Positions 8,903 to 16,819 of a stretch of DNA of 64,000 nucleotides are shown in pieces. Source of the stretch: Paraliobacillus quinghaiensis (lineage in GTDB: Bacteria; Bacillota; Bacilli; Bacillales; Amphibacillaceae); the NCBI RefSeq assembly GCF_003426025.1, contig NZ_QJSH01000004.1:169742-233741 (forward strand), written 5' to 3'. Within the stretch, counting starts at the first letter, position 1. Each line of letters opens with the position of its first letter. A program made the position numbers and the translations under genes. The notes under the pieces are model-generated. The model did not search any database. It was not told the origin of the DNA and saw only the letters and a list, made by a program, of their open reading frames with translations.

Positions 8903-9163
8903 TTATCTACTCTTTACTAATAAATTAACAGCTTGATTGACGTAATCAGCTGTATCTTCCCCTTCTTCTTCAGCTCTTTTAACACACTCAACTAAGTTAG
9001 AGCTTACAACAACTCCCATCGTGCGATCCATTGCTGTACGAGCTGCAGACATTTGTGTAATCACATCTTTACACTCGCTACCCTCTTCCATCATTTTCAA
9101 AATCCCACGTAATTGACCTTCAATACGTTTTACTCTATTTTTCATCTGATCTGTGTATTCCAC
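8903..9163 (-). CDS. cstR: CstR-type persulfide-sensing repressor (CsoR/RcnR family)
   Basis: This 86-residue all-helical repressor resembles S. aureus CstR more than copper CsoR: it keeps the two reactive cysteines (EECKDV-type Cys near residue 31 and NLVECV Cys near 60) but lacks the copper-binding His that CsoR places four residues before the second Cys. CstR proteins respond to hydropersulfide by forming cross-subunit disulfides. The start is a GTG, with a strong GGAGGG site six bases upstream. It is co-transcribed with the rhodanese-like gene before it, and an operator-like palindrome lies in the shared promoter. Confidence 0.88.
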   Translation of the reverse strand: MEYTDQMKNRVKRIEGQLRGILKMMEEGSECKDVITQMSAARTAMDRTMGVVVSSNLVECVKRAEEEGEDTADYVNQAVNLLVKSR

Positions 9164-9188
9164 TGTAATCCCTCCAGCTATAATAGTT

Positions 9189-9554
9189 TTAAGCTAATTT
9201 CCCTAATTTATCCTTACATGTGCAATTAGTGATTTTATACCCAATAACCTGGTATCCTTTATGTTTTAAAATACGAATACCTAAGTTTCTTTCTATTTTA
9301 TCAGAAGCAATCAAATAAATATACTTTGATGGTATTTCATGATGATAGCGATTCAAGTAAGCCACAGGCATAAAAACAGAATTGTCAACCGTCTCTTTTG
9401 CTGATGTGTTATAATCTCGTATGTCTAGTGTAACACTTTTGTTTCGGACTTCTAATTTATCTTTATCTATACACGGTACCCCTTTAACAGGGTAGTATCG
9501 TAAATATAACATATATCCTATAATACTAAATAAGGTCAATGACAAAAAAATCAT
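9189..9554 (-). CDS. Membrane-anchored rhodanese-like protein lacking the catalytic cysteine
   Basis: A 121-residue protein with one N-terminal transmembrane helix, a YYPVKGV stretch shared with YqhL-type rhodaneses, and a rhodanese fold. At the place of the active-site loop (normally Cys-x-x-Gly-x-Arg) it has IASDKIER, so the nucleophilic Cys is replaced by Ala. A Cys-x-Cys pair (NCTCKDK) is instead present near the C-terminus. It is the first gene of an operon with cstR, so a role in reactive-sulfur handling or sensing is inferred. The ATG at 9554 follows GGAGG; an upstream TTG at 9590 lacks a ribosome site. Confidence 0.72.
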   Translation of the reverse strand: MIFLSLTLFSIIGYMLYLRYYPVKGVPCIDKDKLEVRNKSVTLDIRDYNTSAKETVDNSVFMPVAYLNRYHHEIPSKYIYLIASDKIERNLGIRILKHKGYQVIGYKITNCTCKDKLGKLA

Positions 9555-9594
9555 TTTAAAACCTCCTATTATTAAAACTTTTTCCGACAATCAT

Positions 9595-9622
9595 TTTATA
9601 CCCTGTTAGGTATAAAAGTCAA
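9595..9622 (-). promoter_or_regulatory. Promoter with embedded CstR-type operator
   Basis: On the minus strand TTGACT (9617-9622) and TATAAA (9595-9600) form a promoter with a 16-base spacer. A perfect palindrome TTTATACC-N6-GGTATAAA (9595-9616) fills the spacer and the -10. CsoR/CstR operators are typically TATACC...GGTATA palindromes, and this placement would block RNA polymerase directly. Confidence 0.72.
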
Positions 9623-9718
9623 TAGAAACGAATTTCTTTTATACTATGCAATATTATTAATTTGGTTTCGCAATAACTACAATATACGTTCATTCTACTT
9701 GTTAACTATTAGAATACA

Positions 9719-9746
9719 AAAAAAACGCTCAGATGAGCGTTTTTTA
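9719..9746. terminator. Bidirectional terminator after the M20 peptidase gene
   Basis: An AAAACGCTCA/TGAGCGTTTT hairpin has T runs on both strands. It lies just downstream of the dipeptidase gene stop codon on the minus strand. Confidence 0.8.
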
Positions 9747-9766
9747 CTTATATCAATTCCTTATTC

Positions 9767-11137
9767 TTAATCATTTCTGACTGCATTCCAATAGTATACC
9801 AATGTTTCCATTCCCTTGTCATAACTATCTAATGCAAAGCTCTCATTAGGTGAGTGAAGGCGATCTTCTGGTGTACCAAAACCTAATAAAACAATCGGCA
9901 TGTGATAAATTGATTCAATCCACTCTACAACTGGTATAGAACCACCCATACGCACATAAACAGTTTCTTTACCAAATGCTTTTGTATAACTTTCAGCAGC
10001 TTTTTCTATCAACGGATGGTTCGGATCTACTTTATAAGCCTTTGCGGACAATGGTTCGCGCTTTACCTCAAGCTTAACTCCTCTTGGAACGTTTTCTTCT
10101 AAATGTTTGACCAACAAACCTTGGATTACATCAGGGTCCTGTCCAGGTACCAAACGGCATGTGATTTTAGCAGTAGCAGCAGACGGAATAATCGTTTTTG
10201 TACCCTCTCCTTGATAGCCACCAAATAAACCATTTACTTCTAACGTTGGACGAGCCATTGTATGTTCTTTTGCTGTATACCCTTTTTCAGATACTGTCTC
10301 TGGTATACCTGTGGATTCTTGATAATTTTCACCTGGTACATTATCAATTAATCGTCTCTCTTCCTCACCTAATGCTTCTACACCATCATAGAACCCTGCA
10401 ACCTGCACTACTTCTTCTTGATCTTTTAAAGAAGCCAACAAATGGGCCATCGCTATTGCAGGATTTCTTACTGCACCACCATATAATCCGGAATGCAGGT
10501 CATTAGAAGGGCCATGCAACGTGAACTCAAGACCTGTAAAACCTTTCAAACCATACAAAATAGTCGGTTGTCCACTTGCAACCATCCCTGAATCAGAAAT
10601 AACAGCAAAATCTGCTTGAAACTGTTCTTTTCTTTTTGTTAATATATCATATAAATTTTCGCTACCTATTTCCTCTTCTCCTTCAATACAAACCTTCACG
10701 TTAATTGGCAAGGTACCCTCTGTCTTCATAAATGCTTCAAAGACAGCTAAATGCATAAATACCTGACCTTTATCATCACTAGCACCACGCGCATACAAAC
10801 GTCCATCACGTACTTCAGGTTTAAATGGTTCACTATCCCATAACTCTAATGGATCTGCAGGTTGCACATCATAGTGACCATATAATAATATTGTTGGCGC
10901 ATCATTTCCAGCACCTAACCATTCGCCATAAACTAATGGATGACCTTTTGTTGGTTGTACTCGGACCTTATCAAATCCAATTTTATCTAAATATTCCTTA
11001 ACAAATTGTGCCGCTTGATGCACATCTTCTTTATGTTTACTGTCAGTGCTAACACTTGGAATAGATAAAAAATTATGTAATGCATGTAATTGAGCTTCCC
11101 GATTGTCTCTTAAATACTGTAAAACCTTTTCAGTCAT
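9767..11137 (-). CDS. M20 family metallopeptidase (dipeptidase)
   Basis: A 456-residue cytosolic di-zinc peptidase of the M20 family (CNDP/DapE-like dipeptidases). The metal ligands and catalytic residues are visible in order: GHYDVQP (His near 88), ASDDKGQ (bridging Asp near 122), EGEEEIGS (catalytic Glu near 157), the Asp in ISDSG, and a C-terminal His in EDRLHSPNE. A dimerisation (lid) domain occupies about residues 200-330. It probably hydrolyses small peptides; the exact substrate is unknown. It is a single gene with its own terminator. Confidence 0.93.
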   Translation of the reverse strand: MTEKVLQYLRDNREAQLHALHNFLSIPSVSTDSKHKEDVHQAAQFVKEYLDKIGFDKVRVQPTKGHPLVYGEWLGAGNDAPTILLYGHYDVQPADPLELWDSEPFKPEVRDGRLYARGASDDKGQVFMHLAVFEAFMKTEGTLPINVKVCIEGEEEIGSENLYDILTKRKEQFQADFAVISDSGMVASGQPTILYGLKGFTGLEFTLHGPSNDLHSGLYGGAVRNPAIAMAHLLASLKDQEEVVQVAGFYDGVEALGEEERRLIDNVPGENYQESTGIPETVSEKGYTAKEHTMARPTLEVNGLFGGYQGEGTKTIIPSAATAKITCRLVPGQDPDVIQGLLVKHLEENVPRGVKLEVKREPLSAKAYKVDPNHPLIEKAAESYTKAFGKETVYVRMGGSIPVVEWIESIYHMPIVLLGFGTPEDRLHSPNESFALDSYDKGMETLVYYWNAVRND

Positions 11138-11296
11138 TTTTACACTTCCCTTTCCTTATTTAAATAAGAAGAGCAGTATATTTCTGATCTTCATGATTTG
11201 CTCTTTCACTCTTCTTGATAATTTTGTTTATAGCTTTATGTAGAATTAACATAACACAAAAAAAGTTTCACGGGAAGATATTCACTAATGCATAAC

Positions 11297-11324
11297 AAAA
11301 CGACTGTCCTAATAAGAACAGCCG
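11297..11324 (-). terminator. Terminator after the YhcN-like gene
   Basis: On the minus strand a CGGCTGT...ACAGTCG hairpin is followed by TTTTGTT, just downstream of the spore lipoprotein gene. Confidence 0.65.
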
Positions 11325-11342
11325 CTTACTAATCAAATTTAA

Positions 11343-12029
11343 TTAATCTGCTTGTTGTGGAAAAACACGTTCAATCATTTCACCGAATTGATCAAAAAAA
11401 CCTTCAATTGGTTCGCCATTTTCAACGTTATCTGCATAATCTGTCGTCAAATTCATAAAGTCAGGATTTGTTGATACATAGACGTAATCAACATTCTGTG
11501 TCTCAGCTTTTACTACTTTGGCAATTTGTCGTTTTATCCTGTCAGTTAGCCCATCATCGTTATTTGTACCATTTGTATTGCCACGTCGATTTAAATCAGC
11601 AGCTACATACGCATTATTACCCTTTGTTACAACATAAACATTATCAACACCTTGCACCTCATCATTAACGCGATCAGCAGCTCTATCAGCTACATGATAC
11701 CCATTATTTGCTCTTTTGCCATTGTTGTTCATGTTGTTCATGTTATCTCTTTGGATTACATTATTTTGAGCACCGTTATTCTCTGCTGTCGGGTCGTAAC
11801 CAATTTGATAGTTACCATCATAGGTAGTGTTACCTCTGTTGTTTGTAAGTTGATCATCCTGTCCATTCCCAACATTTTGATTGCGAAGCGGTGTATCTAA
11901 CGTTGTGTCATTCCGAACTGGATCAATATTATTCATACCTTGTTGACCCACTTCATTATTATCTTGAGCACCGCAAGCAACCAAGGTAGACGCTGTCAGT
12001 AATGCAATACTTACTTTTTTCCATTCCAT
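11343..12029 (-). CDS. YhcN/YlaJ family sporulation lipoprotein
   Basis: A 228-residue secreted lipoprotein with a signal peptide ending in the lipobox TLVACG (Cys near residue 19), an Asn/Gln/Asp-rich low-complexity region (about 25-110), and a C-terminal YhcN/YlaJ domain (about 115-215) with the ADRAADRVNDEVQGVDNVYVV element. In B. subtilis, YhcN is made in the forespore and found in the spore inner membrane. A good SigG-type promoter upstream supports forespore expression. Confidence 0.9.
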   Translation of the reverse strand: MEWKKVSIALLTASTLVACGAQDNNEVGQQGMNNIDPVRNDTTLDTPLRNQNVGNGQDDQLTNNRGNTTYDGNYQIGYDPTAENNGAQNNVIQRDNMNNMNNNGKRANNGYHVADRAADRVNDEVQGVDNVYVVTKGNNAYVAADLNRRGNTNGTNNDDGLTDRIKRQIAKVVKAETQNVDYVYVSTNPDFMNLTTDYADNVENGEPIEGFFDQFGEMIERVFPQQAD

Positions 12030-12060
12030 ACACTAACTCCTCCTTTTTTAGAGTCATGCA

Positions 12061-12090
12061 TAGTATGCGAATGTATTTTACCTTTATGCA
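12061..12090 (-). promoter_or_regulatory. Predicted SigG (forespore) promoter of the yhcN-like gene
   Basis: On the minus strand TGCATA (12085-12090) and CATACTA (12061-12067) are separated by 17 bases. This is close to the SigG consensus (TGAATA, 17-18 bases, CATACTA), about 32 bases before the start codon. Confidence 0.65.
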
Positions 12091-12272
12091 TTCTTTAAAA
12101 GCAGTAAATCAGCCTAAAATTAACACAAAAGACTTATTATTCGCATAAGATAAAACAAATGGAAATTAAGCCAAGAATGTATTGGCGTTATATTAATGAA
12201 TTGAGTCATACTACTAGTAACCCTTTAAATATTTCCGGATAACGGGATCATTTAATGAAAGAGGGATAAAAT

Positions 12273-12512
12273 ATGATGGAAATTCCCGATTATGATAAGG
12301 CACTATACTTTACGCTTTGGGGACAATGGGATGATTTATTAGTGCTAATGGTACGCACTAATGATGACATCTTATCTAAAAAAATCGAAACATTTTTACA
12401 TGCTTTTCATTACAGTCGTGATGATCAACAAATTATGAATAATCACGATTCATTATTACACTATATCGATCATGCAATGAGCTATACACCTATTGCAACA
12501 GTCGATTATTAA
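12273..12512 (+). CDS. YhdB-like small protein of unknown function
   Basis: A 79-residue acidic soluble protein that begins MMEIPDYDKALYFTLWGQWDDLLVLMV and resembles the YhdB family of Bacillus from memory. No catalytic motif, membrane segment or signal peptide is visible. It is preceded by a GAGGGAT ribosome site and followed by a terminator, so it is a monocistronic gene. No function can be assigned. Confidence 0.75.
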   Translation: MMEIPDYDKALYFTLWGQWDDLLVLMVRTNDDILSKKIETFLHAFHYSRDDQQIMNNHDSLLHYIDHAMSYTPIATVDY

Positions 12513-12522
12513 TATTTAATGA

Positions 12523-12556
12523 GGGAAGGAAACTTTTTCATAGTTCCTTCCCTTTC
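12523..12556 (+). terminator. Terminator between the yhdB-like and Gfo/Idh genes
   Basis: A GGGAAGGAAACT/AGTTCCTTCCC stem with a short loop, followed by TTTCTT on the plus strand, lies between two converging genes and could serve both. Confidence 0.75.
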
Positions 12557-12565
12557 TTATATTAC

Positions 12566-13480
12566 TTAATTCTCAACCATATCTTGTAATAATTGTTGTG
12601 ATTTCAATGCTTCATAACCATCGACATCTGGCTTCTTCTGTCTTTCAATACAATCAATAAAATGATTTATTGCACCTTCAAATCCTCTTAAATCTCCAAC
12701 AGTTTGCCATGAGCCAGGTGTTGTTAGTTGGGATGCGTTATCTTTGTTAAAAACGAGATCACGCATATTTGTTACACTTAGAATTCCACCATCTGTTGTC
12801 AGTTCTAGTTTTTCTAAATCTACACCTGCTTGCCGGTGCATCCTAGATGAAAATAAGCGACTTTCACTTTCATAAGTATGATTAGCAAAAATCATCTCTT
12901 CTTTTTTTGTTCTTTTTGAAAAAAAGTGTCTTACTTCAAGATCATCAGTCGCAAACCAACGAACTGTATCAACTAAATGTAAATAATCATCTAACATCGT
13001 CTCGGAAAATGAAGCAGGACCAATCCCCTTAGGCCGATGCTTTTCAATATGCATTGAATCAAAATTACCTGCCAACTCTTTCGCTTGTAAATACACTGGC
13101 GCAAAACGTCGATTAAAACCTACCATTAAAATACGTTTTAACTTTTCACTTTTTTCCACCAAACGTGACGCATCTTCTAAGTTAGCTGCTAACGGCTTGT
13201 CAACATAGACATCTAAACCTTGGTCTAATAGATAAGACACGACTTGATAATGCGTTTCAGTGGTACTATGTACAAACACAGCATCACACGCTTTACTCAA
13301 AGATTCTAAACTGTCAAAAGACTGCATACGATAATTCTCACAAATGATAGCACGCTTTGCTTTATTTGGTGTATAAGCTCCGACCAAAGACCAATTTTTT
13401 TCATTTGATAAAATCGGTAAATAAGCTTTTTGAGCAATACCACCTAATCCAACTATTCCAACACGTACCTTAGTTGTCAT
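12566..13480 (-). CDS. Gfo/Idh/MocA family oxidoreductase
   Basis: A 304-residue NAD(P)-dependent oxidoreductase of the Gfo/Idh/MocA family. The N-terminal Rossmann fold carries GIVGLGGIAQKAYLP (dinucleotide motif, about residues 9-23), and the EKP-type motif appears as VDKPLA (about 92-97), where the Lys normally acts near the active site. The C-terminal beta-sheet domain binds the substrate, often a sugar or inositol; which one is not evident. It stands alone with a GGGTGG ribosome site and no sugar-utilisation neighbours. Confidence 0.9.
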   Translation of the reverse strand: MTTKVRVGIVGLGGIAQKAYLPILSNEKNWSLVGAYTPNKAKRAIICENYRMQSFDSLESLSKACDAVFVHSTTETHYQVVSYLLDQGLDVYVDKPLAANLEDASRLVEKSEKLKRILMVGFNRRFAPVYLQAKELAGNFDSMHIEKHRPKGIGPASFSETMLDDYLHLVDTVRWFATDDLEVRHFFSKRTKKEEMIFANHTYESESRLFSSRMHRQAGVDLEKLELTTDGGILSVTNMRDLVFNKDNASQLTTPGSWQTVGDLRGFEGAINHFIDCIERQKKPDVDGYEALKSQQLLQDMVEN

Positions 13481-13528
13481 ATTATTTCACCACCCTATAG
13501 AACTTGTCCATATTGTAGCATATTTCTG

Positions 13529-14263
13529 TTATCCAACACCTTTTAAATATTCTTTCAGATAAATGTAATCTCCATCCAAAATAACAAATAAAGCCAATAT
13601 AAATTTACGATTTCGTTCTAACGTTTTTTTACTTACGGTTACATGAGGAATTAAATCTTTAATTGGGACTTGCTTTTTCAACTTCACATATTCACGCATT
13701 GTTTCATTTTGATATAAGGTTAGAGCAACTTTAATAGCCGAATTGCGAGCATCTCTATGTTTTGGCGCATTATTTATAAGTTCATTAAAACCTATTTGAT
13801 AATTATTCAACTGTTGAACCAAAGCCTTTATTTCTTCACGTTGATGCCATTGTTCTGTTTTCAAATGATATATTTTGCTTGCAATTTCTACTTCAATTGC
13901 ATTATCCATTTGTTCATCATTATAACCATCATCTAAATATACAGGCAGTTGTCGTTTACTTTCTTTTCTAATATAATCAATTGTTTTTCTCTTTATAACT
14001 AACCGAGCAAATGCTAAAAAGGAGCAACCTTTCTCTGGAGAAAAATCAATCATTGCTTCATTAAATGCACTTAGTCCGATACTAAATTCATCATCACTTG
14101 TTGAACTAATATATCTTTTGCATACTTCGGAAACAGTTTTCACAATAAACGGCTTATAAACTTTTAGTAATCTATTTTGTAATTTCCGATCACCTAATTG
14201 GACTAATCGAACATTTTCTTCTAACGTATTCTCCCTTGTTTCTAAAACTGCGAGACTTTTCAT
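13529..14263 (-). CDS. sigI: RNA polymerase sigma factor SigI (orphan, no rsgI beside it)
   Basis: A 244-residue sigma-70 family factor of the SigI type. Region 2 is visible at about residues 20-105 (DDEFSIGLSAFNEAMIDFSPEKGCSFLAFARLVIKRKTIDYIRKE) and a divergent C-terminal DNA-binding domain at about 135-240, including a KDLIPHVTVSKKTLERNRKFILA helix-turn-helix. SigI is normally co-transcribed with its membrane anti-sigma factor RsgI and acts in heat and cell-wall stress. Here the next gene on the same strand is the Gfo/Idh oxidoreductase, and no RsgI-like ORF is nearby. Confidence 0.9.
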   Translation of the reverse strand: MKSLAVLETRENTLEENVRLVQLGDRKLQNRLLKVYKPFIVKTVSEVCKRYISSTSDDEFSIGLSAFNEAMIDFSPEKGCSFLAFARLVIKRKTIDYIRKESKRQLPVYLDDGYNDEQMDNAIEVEIASKIYHLKTEQWHQREEIKALVQQLNNYQIGFNELINNAPKHRDARNSAIKVALTLYQNETMREYVKLKKQVPIKDLIPHVTVSKKTLERNRKFILALFVILDGDYIYLKEYLKGVG

Positions 14264-14473
14264 CTTTTTTCACCACCATCAATTTAACTTTATCTATTTA
14301 ATGAGTTATTATCTAGATCTGCTTTGCTCTTATATCATATAAAACATCTATACCGGAAACCATCACAGGTACTTAACATTTCATTAAAAATAGATATCAA
14401 AATTTAGGTCTTTAAACCTAATTTAAAATTAAATTGATAATAAACTGGTCTTATTTTCCTTCTCTTCAATTTA

Positions 14474-14512
14474 AAAACCACACTCATAACTTAATATGTG
14501 CGTGGTTTTTCG
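14474..14512 (-). terminator. Terminator after the membrane-anchored protease gene
   Basis: On the minus strand a CCACGCACATA...TATGAGTGTGG hairpin ends in TTTTT, directly after the protease stop codon. The rest of the 250-base gap before sigI has no recognised feature except a small TTAGGT/ACCTAA palindrome near 14405. Confidence 0.75.
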
Positions 14513-14514
14513 TA

Positions 14515-15327
14515 TCACTCTTCTAATGCTTGATAATAATAATCAACCGGAACTGCTAAACCTACCTTACCATGTTCATCATGTTTTAATGTTGCAAAAA
14601 TAACACCGATAACTTTTCCATTTTGATTAATAACAGGACTACCACTATTCCCACGATATATAGGTGCATCTAACATAAGCACCTGTTGCTCCCAACTTTT
14701 TAGATCTGTATAACCGATAATATTACCTTGATTAGCTATTCCATTAAATCGCAATGGATTTCCAATAAAATGAATATGCTCATCTGACTCAAACGTAGTC
14801 TCTTTTGCTAACTCTAAAAAGGGAAGTTCATTTCCATCCACTTGTAACACGGCTAAATCAATAGACGGATAGGTTGCAACTATTTCTGCTGCAAATAATC
14901 CCTCTTCCGGAAAGGCAATTGAGATTACTTTTTCGTCTTCAATAACGTGGTGGTTTGTAATAATCGTTCCCTCTGGCGAAATAGAAAAACCTGTTCCTTT
15001 AGAATTTCCCGCACTTACAACTACAACCGATTCTTGGTATTCATCAATCACTGGATCAACTGATAATTTTGCAGATGTAACTAAAAATTCTATAGCTGGA
15101 ATAGAAAATGTTTGTGGAAAAATTGCAATAACATTTAAAAACATTGCACTTGCAATCATCCAAAACGCCCATTTAGGGAAGGGACGCTTTGTAGGTTTTT
15201 CTTTTTCAGCTTTCTCTTTTTCTATAACCTTTTGACGTTCTTGCTCCAATATTTCAAGCAACTCATCATCATCTATTTCTTCATACAAATCTTCATCAAT
15301 AACATCTAATTTATTTCGTTCATCCAT
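14515..15327 (-). CDS. Membrane-anchored trypsin-like (HtrA-type, PDZ-less) serine protease
   Basis: The 270-residue protein has an acidic coiled-coil-like cytoplasmic N-terminus (about 1-45), one transmembrane helix (about 52-72) and an external S1C protease domain. The catalytic triad is visible: His in ITNHHVIED, Asp in SIDLAVLQV and Ser in RGNSGSPV. No PDZ domain follows, unlike classical HtrA/DegP. It probably degrades misfolded exported proteins or cleaves a signalling substrate. It lies upstream of sigI on the same strand, separated by a terminator, so a functional link is only speculative. Confidence 0.9.
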   Translation of the reverse strand: MDERNKLDVIDEDLYEEIDDDELLEILEQERQKVIEKEKAEKEKPTKRPFPKWAFWMIASAMFLNVIAIFPQTFSIPAIEFLVTSAKLSVDPVIDEYQESVVVVSAGNSKGTGFSISPEGTIITNHHVIEDEKVISIAFPEEGLFAAEIVATYPSIDLAVLQVDGNELPFLELAKETTFESDEHIHFIGNPLRFNGIANQGNIIGYTDLKSWEQQVLMLDAPIYRGNSGSPVINQNGKVIGVIFATLKHDEHGKVGLAVPVDYYYQALEE

Positions 15328-15495
15328 CCTGTCACCTCAGTATCGAAACAGCACCTTTTTAAACTATACAGATATTTTAACAGATTATTATACTGAGGAT
15401 TATATTTTTTAATTAAATATTTTCTGAAATTTAATCAGCGACAAGATTTTCAATACTAACAAAAGTGCACATTGATTTCCCAGGAAATATATCTA

Positions 15496-15561
15496 CTAAC
15501 CGCTTCCTTTCCACCATTTCACTTTAATCATCACTATTTCCTTTGATTCAAATATTATCAT
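15496..15561 (-). CDS. Candidate tiny ORF (21 aa) with strong ribosome site
   Basis: An ATG nine bases after an AAAGGAGAG site opens a 21-codon frame (MIIFESKEIVMIKVKWWKGSG). It is far too short for family assignment. It lies within an 890-base stretch between the protease and carbonic anhydrase genes that has no long ORF but several good ribosome sites on the minus strand. It could be a leader peptide, a small toxin or signal precursor, or chance. Confidence 0.25.
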   Translation of the reverse strand: MIIFESKEIVMIKVKWWKGSG

Positions 15562-15732
15562 TATTCTTACTCTCCTTTCAGTATCATCATTATTTACGGC
15601 AAATAATAAAAACAACTTGATCAAGTTTGAAACTTTTTTCTCTTCTTGTAACAACACATATTAGTGCGTATCGTTTCATTAATTGTTTTAATAAATACAC
15701 AATATCACCCGTTTCAATAATTATTCTTTTTA

Positions 15733-15789
15733 TCAACTGTCATCTTTTCTCACCATTACTCCTGCTTGTGTTAGAATGAATTTCAACAT
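15733..15789 (-). CDS. Candidate tiny ORF (18 aa) with strong ribosome site
   Basis: An AAAAAGGAGATG site precedes an 18-codon frame encoding MLKFILTQAGVMVRKDDS. It lies just downstream of a minus-strand terminator hairpin and upstream of the 21-codon frame at 15496-15561. Coding status rests only on the ribosome site and its place in the small-ORF cluster. Confidence 0.25.
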   Translation of the reverse strand: MLKFILTQAGVMVRKDDS

Positions 15790-15842
15790 AATTCACATCT
15801 CCTTTTTAATTAGTCTTAATCATAAATATTAATTTATATAAA

Positions 15843-15877
15843 AAATAGCACACACGTCCAAGGACATGTGTGCTATT
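15843..15877 (-). terminator. Intrinsic terminator, minus strand
   Basis: An ATAGCACACACGTCC/GGACATGTGTGCTAT hairpin (nearly perfect) is followed on the minus strand by TTTTTTATATAAA. It lies 100-130 bases downstream of the tiny ORF at 15972-16049, so a short transcript from that side would end here. Confidence 0.75.
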
Positions 15878-15887
15878 CATAAACACA

Positions 15888-15917
15888 AAAAAAGTCACGG
15901 ACATTATGCGTGACTCA
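15888..15917 (-). terminator. Second intrinsic terminator in tandem, minus strand
   Basis: On the minus strand an AGTCACG...CGTGACT hairpin is followed by TTTTTTT. It lies directly before the terminator at 15843-15877, giving a tandem pair that ends a transcript containing only a 25-residue ORF. Confidence 0.75.
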
Positions 15918-15971
15918 AACTTAACTAGACTTATTTCCCAAAATTTTAATGTAATAATTTATCCCATTAAT

Positions 15972-16049
15972 TTAAGAAAAGTTATCCGAGGAGGTCACGC
16001 CAGTTATAAAGTTAGTTGAAACTACTACTAGATTAAGCTTATTTTTCAT
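15972..16049 (-). CDS. Candidate small peptide gene (25 aa)
   Basis: A strong AAAGGAGG site lies eight bases before an ATG that opens a 25-codon frame (MKNKLNLVVVSTNFITGVTSS and four more residues). A TATAAT -10-like element lies upstream near 16085-16090 and tandem terminators downstream, so the unit looks like a dedicated short transcript. The basic start and hydrophobic centre resemble a secreted signal-peptide precursor, but no receptor or exporter gene is adjacent. It is divergent from the carbonic anhydrase gene. Confidence 0.4.
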   Translation of the reverse strand: MKNKLNLVVVSTNFITGVTSSDNFS

Positions 16050-16216
16050 TTTCATGACCTCCTTTCTACAATTTACTAATCACATTATACTATTAGCTGT
16101 AAATACAATCTGTGAAGAATGTTACATTGATCCAAGTTAACTATTATCGTAAAAGACTTGAAAAGTATATGTGCTATCGTCTAAGATATAATGAAGTACA
16201 TATAGGGGGAATGGAC

Positions 16217-16765
16217 ATGCTTTTAGAGGAAATACTCAGCTTCAATCACCAATTTGTCGAAAACAAGTCGTATCAGCCTTATGAAACAGATAGTATACCA
16301 AATAAAAAGGCTGTTATTTTTACATGTATGGATTCTCGTTTAATTGAATTATTACCAAAGGCTTTAAATATCCATAATGGCGATGTGAAAATCGTTAAAA
16401 ATGCAGGTGCAATTCTTAGAGATCCGTATGACAGTGCAATGAAAAGTATATTGGTAGCAATTCATGCCTTACAAGCTGAAGAAGTTTTTGTTATAGCGCA
16501 CCATAATTGTGGCATGAATCAACTTGATACAGAAACATTATTAGAAAGAATGAAGATACAAGGAATTACAGAAGAACAGGTTGCACAACTAACCGTCGAT
16601 CCTAATGAATGGCTAAAAGGCTTTGATCAAGTTGATGAAGCTGTTAAGCAATCCGTTTCTGTAATTGAAAACCACCCATTACTTCCAGTAGATATTCCTG
16701 TCCACGGATTAATAATTGATCCTCACACAGGTAAGTTGGATCTTGTAACTAATGGATATGAATAA
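16217..16765 (+). CDS. Beta-class carbonic anhydrase (YtiB-like)
   Basis: This enzyme interconverts CO2 and bicarbonate. The zinc ligands and catalytic dyad of beta carbonic anhydrases are present: Cys-x-Asp-x-Arg in CMDSRL (about residue 36), and His-x-x-Cys in HHNCGM (about 97-102). The 182-residue product has the length and sequence pattern of B. subtilis YtiB. The ATG at 16217 is chosen because an AGGGGGA site lies six bases upstream and the homologue starts at the equivalent LLxxILxFN position; longer starts at 16112 or 16211 lack proper spacing. Confidence 0.93.
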   Translation: MLLEEILSFNHQFVENKSYQPYETDSIPNKKAVIFTCMDSRLIELLPKALNIHNGDVKIVKNAGAILRDPYDSAMKSILVAIHALQAEEVFVIAHHNCGMNQLDTETLLERMKIQGITEEQVAQLTVDPNEWLKGFDQVDEAVKQSVSVIENHPLLPVDIPVHGLIIDPHTGKLDLVTNGYE

Positions 16766-16771
16766 AATTCT

Positions 16772-16819
16772 AAAGAATAATGGACTGTATCTAATAAAAG
16801 ATACAGTCCATTATTCTTT
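16772..16819. terminator. Long convergent terminator hairpin
   Basis: A 20-base perfect inverted repeat (arms beginning AAAGAATAATGGACTGTATC) with an eight-base loop lies between the converging carbonic anhydrase and aldo/keto reductase genes and touches the stop codon of the latter. It has A and T runs on its flanks and so can terminate both ways. Confidence 0.8.
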
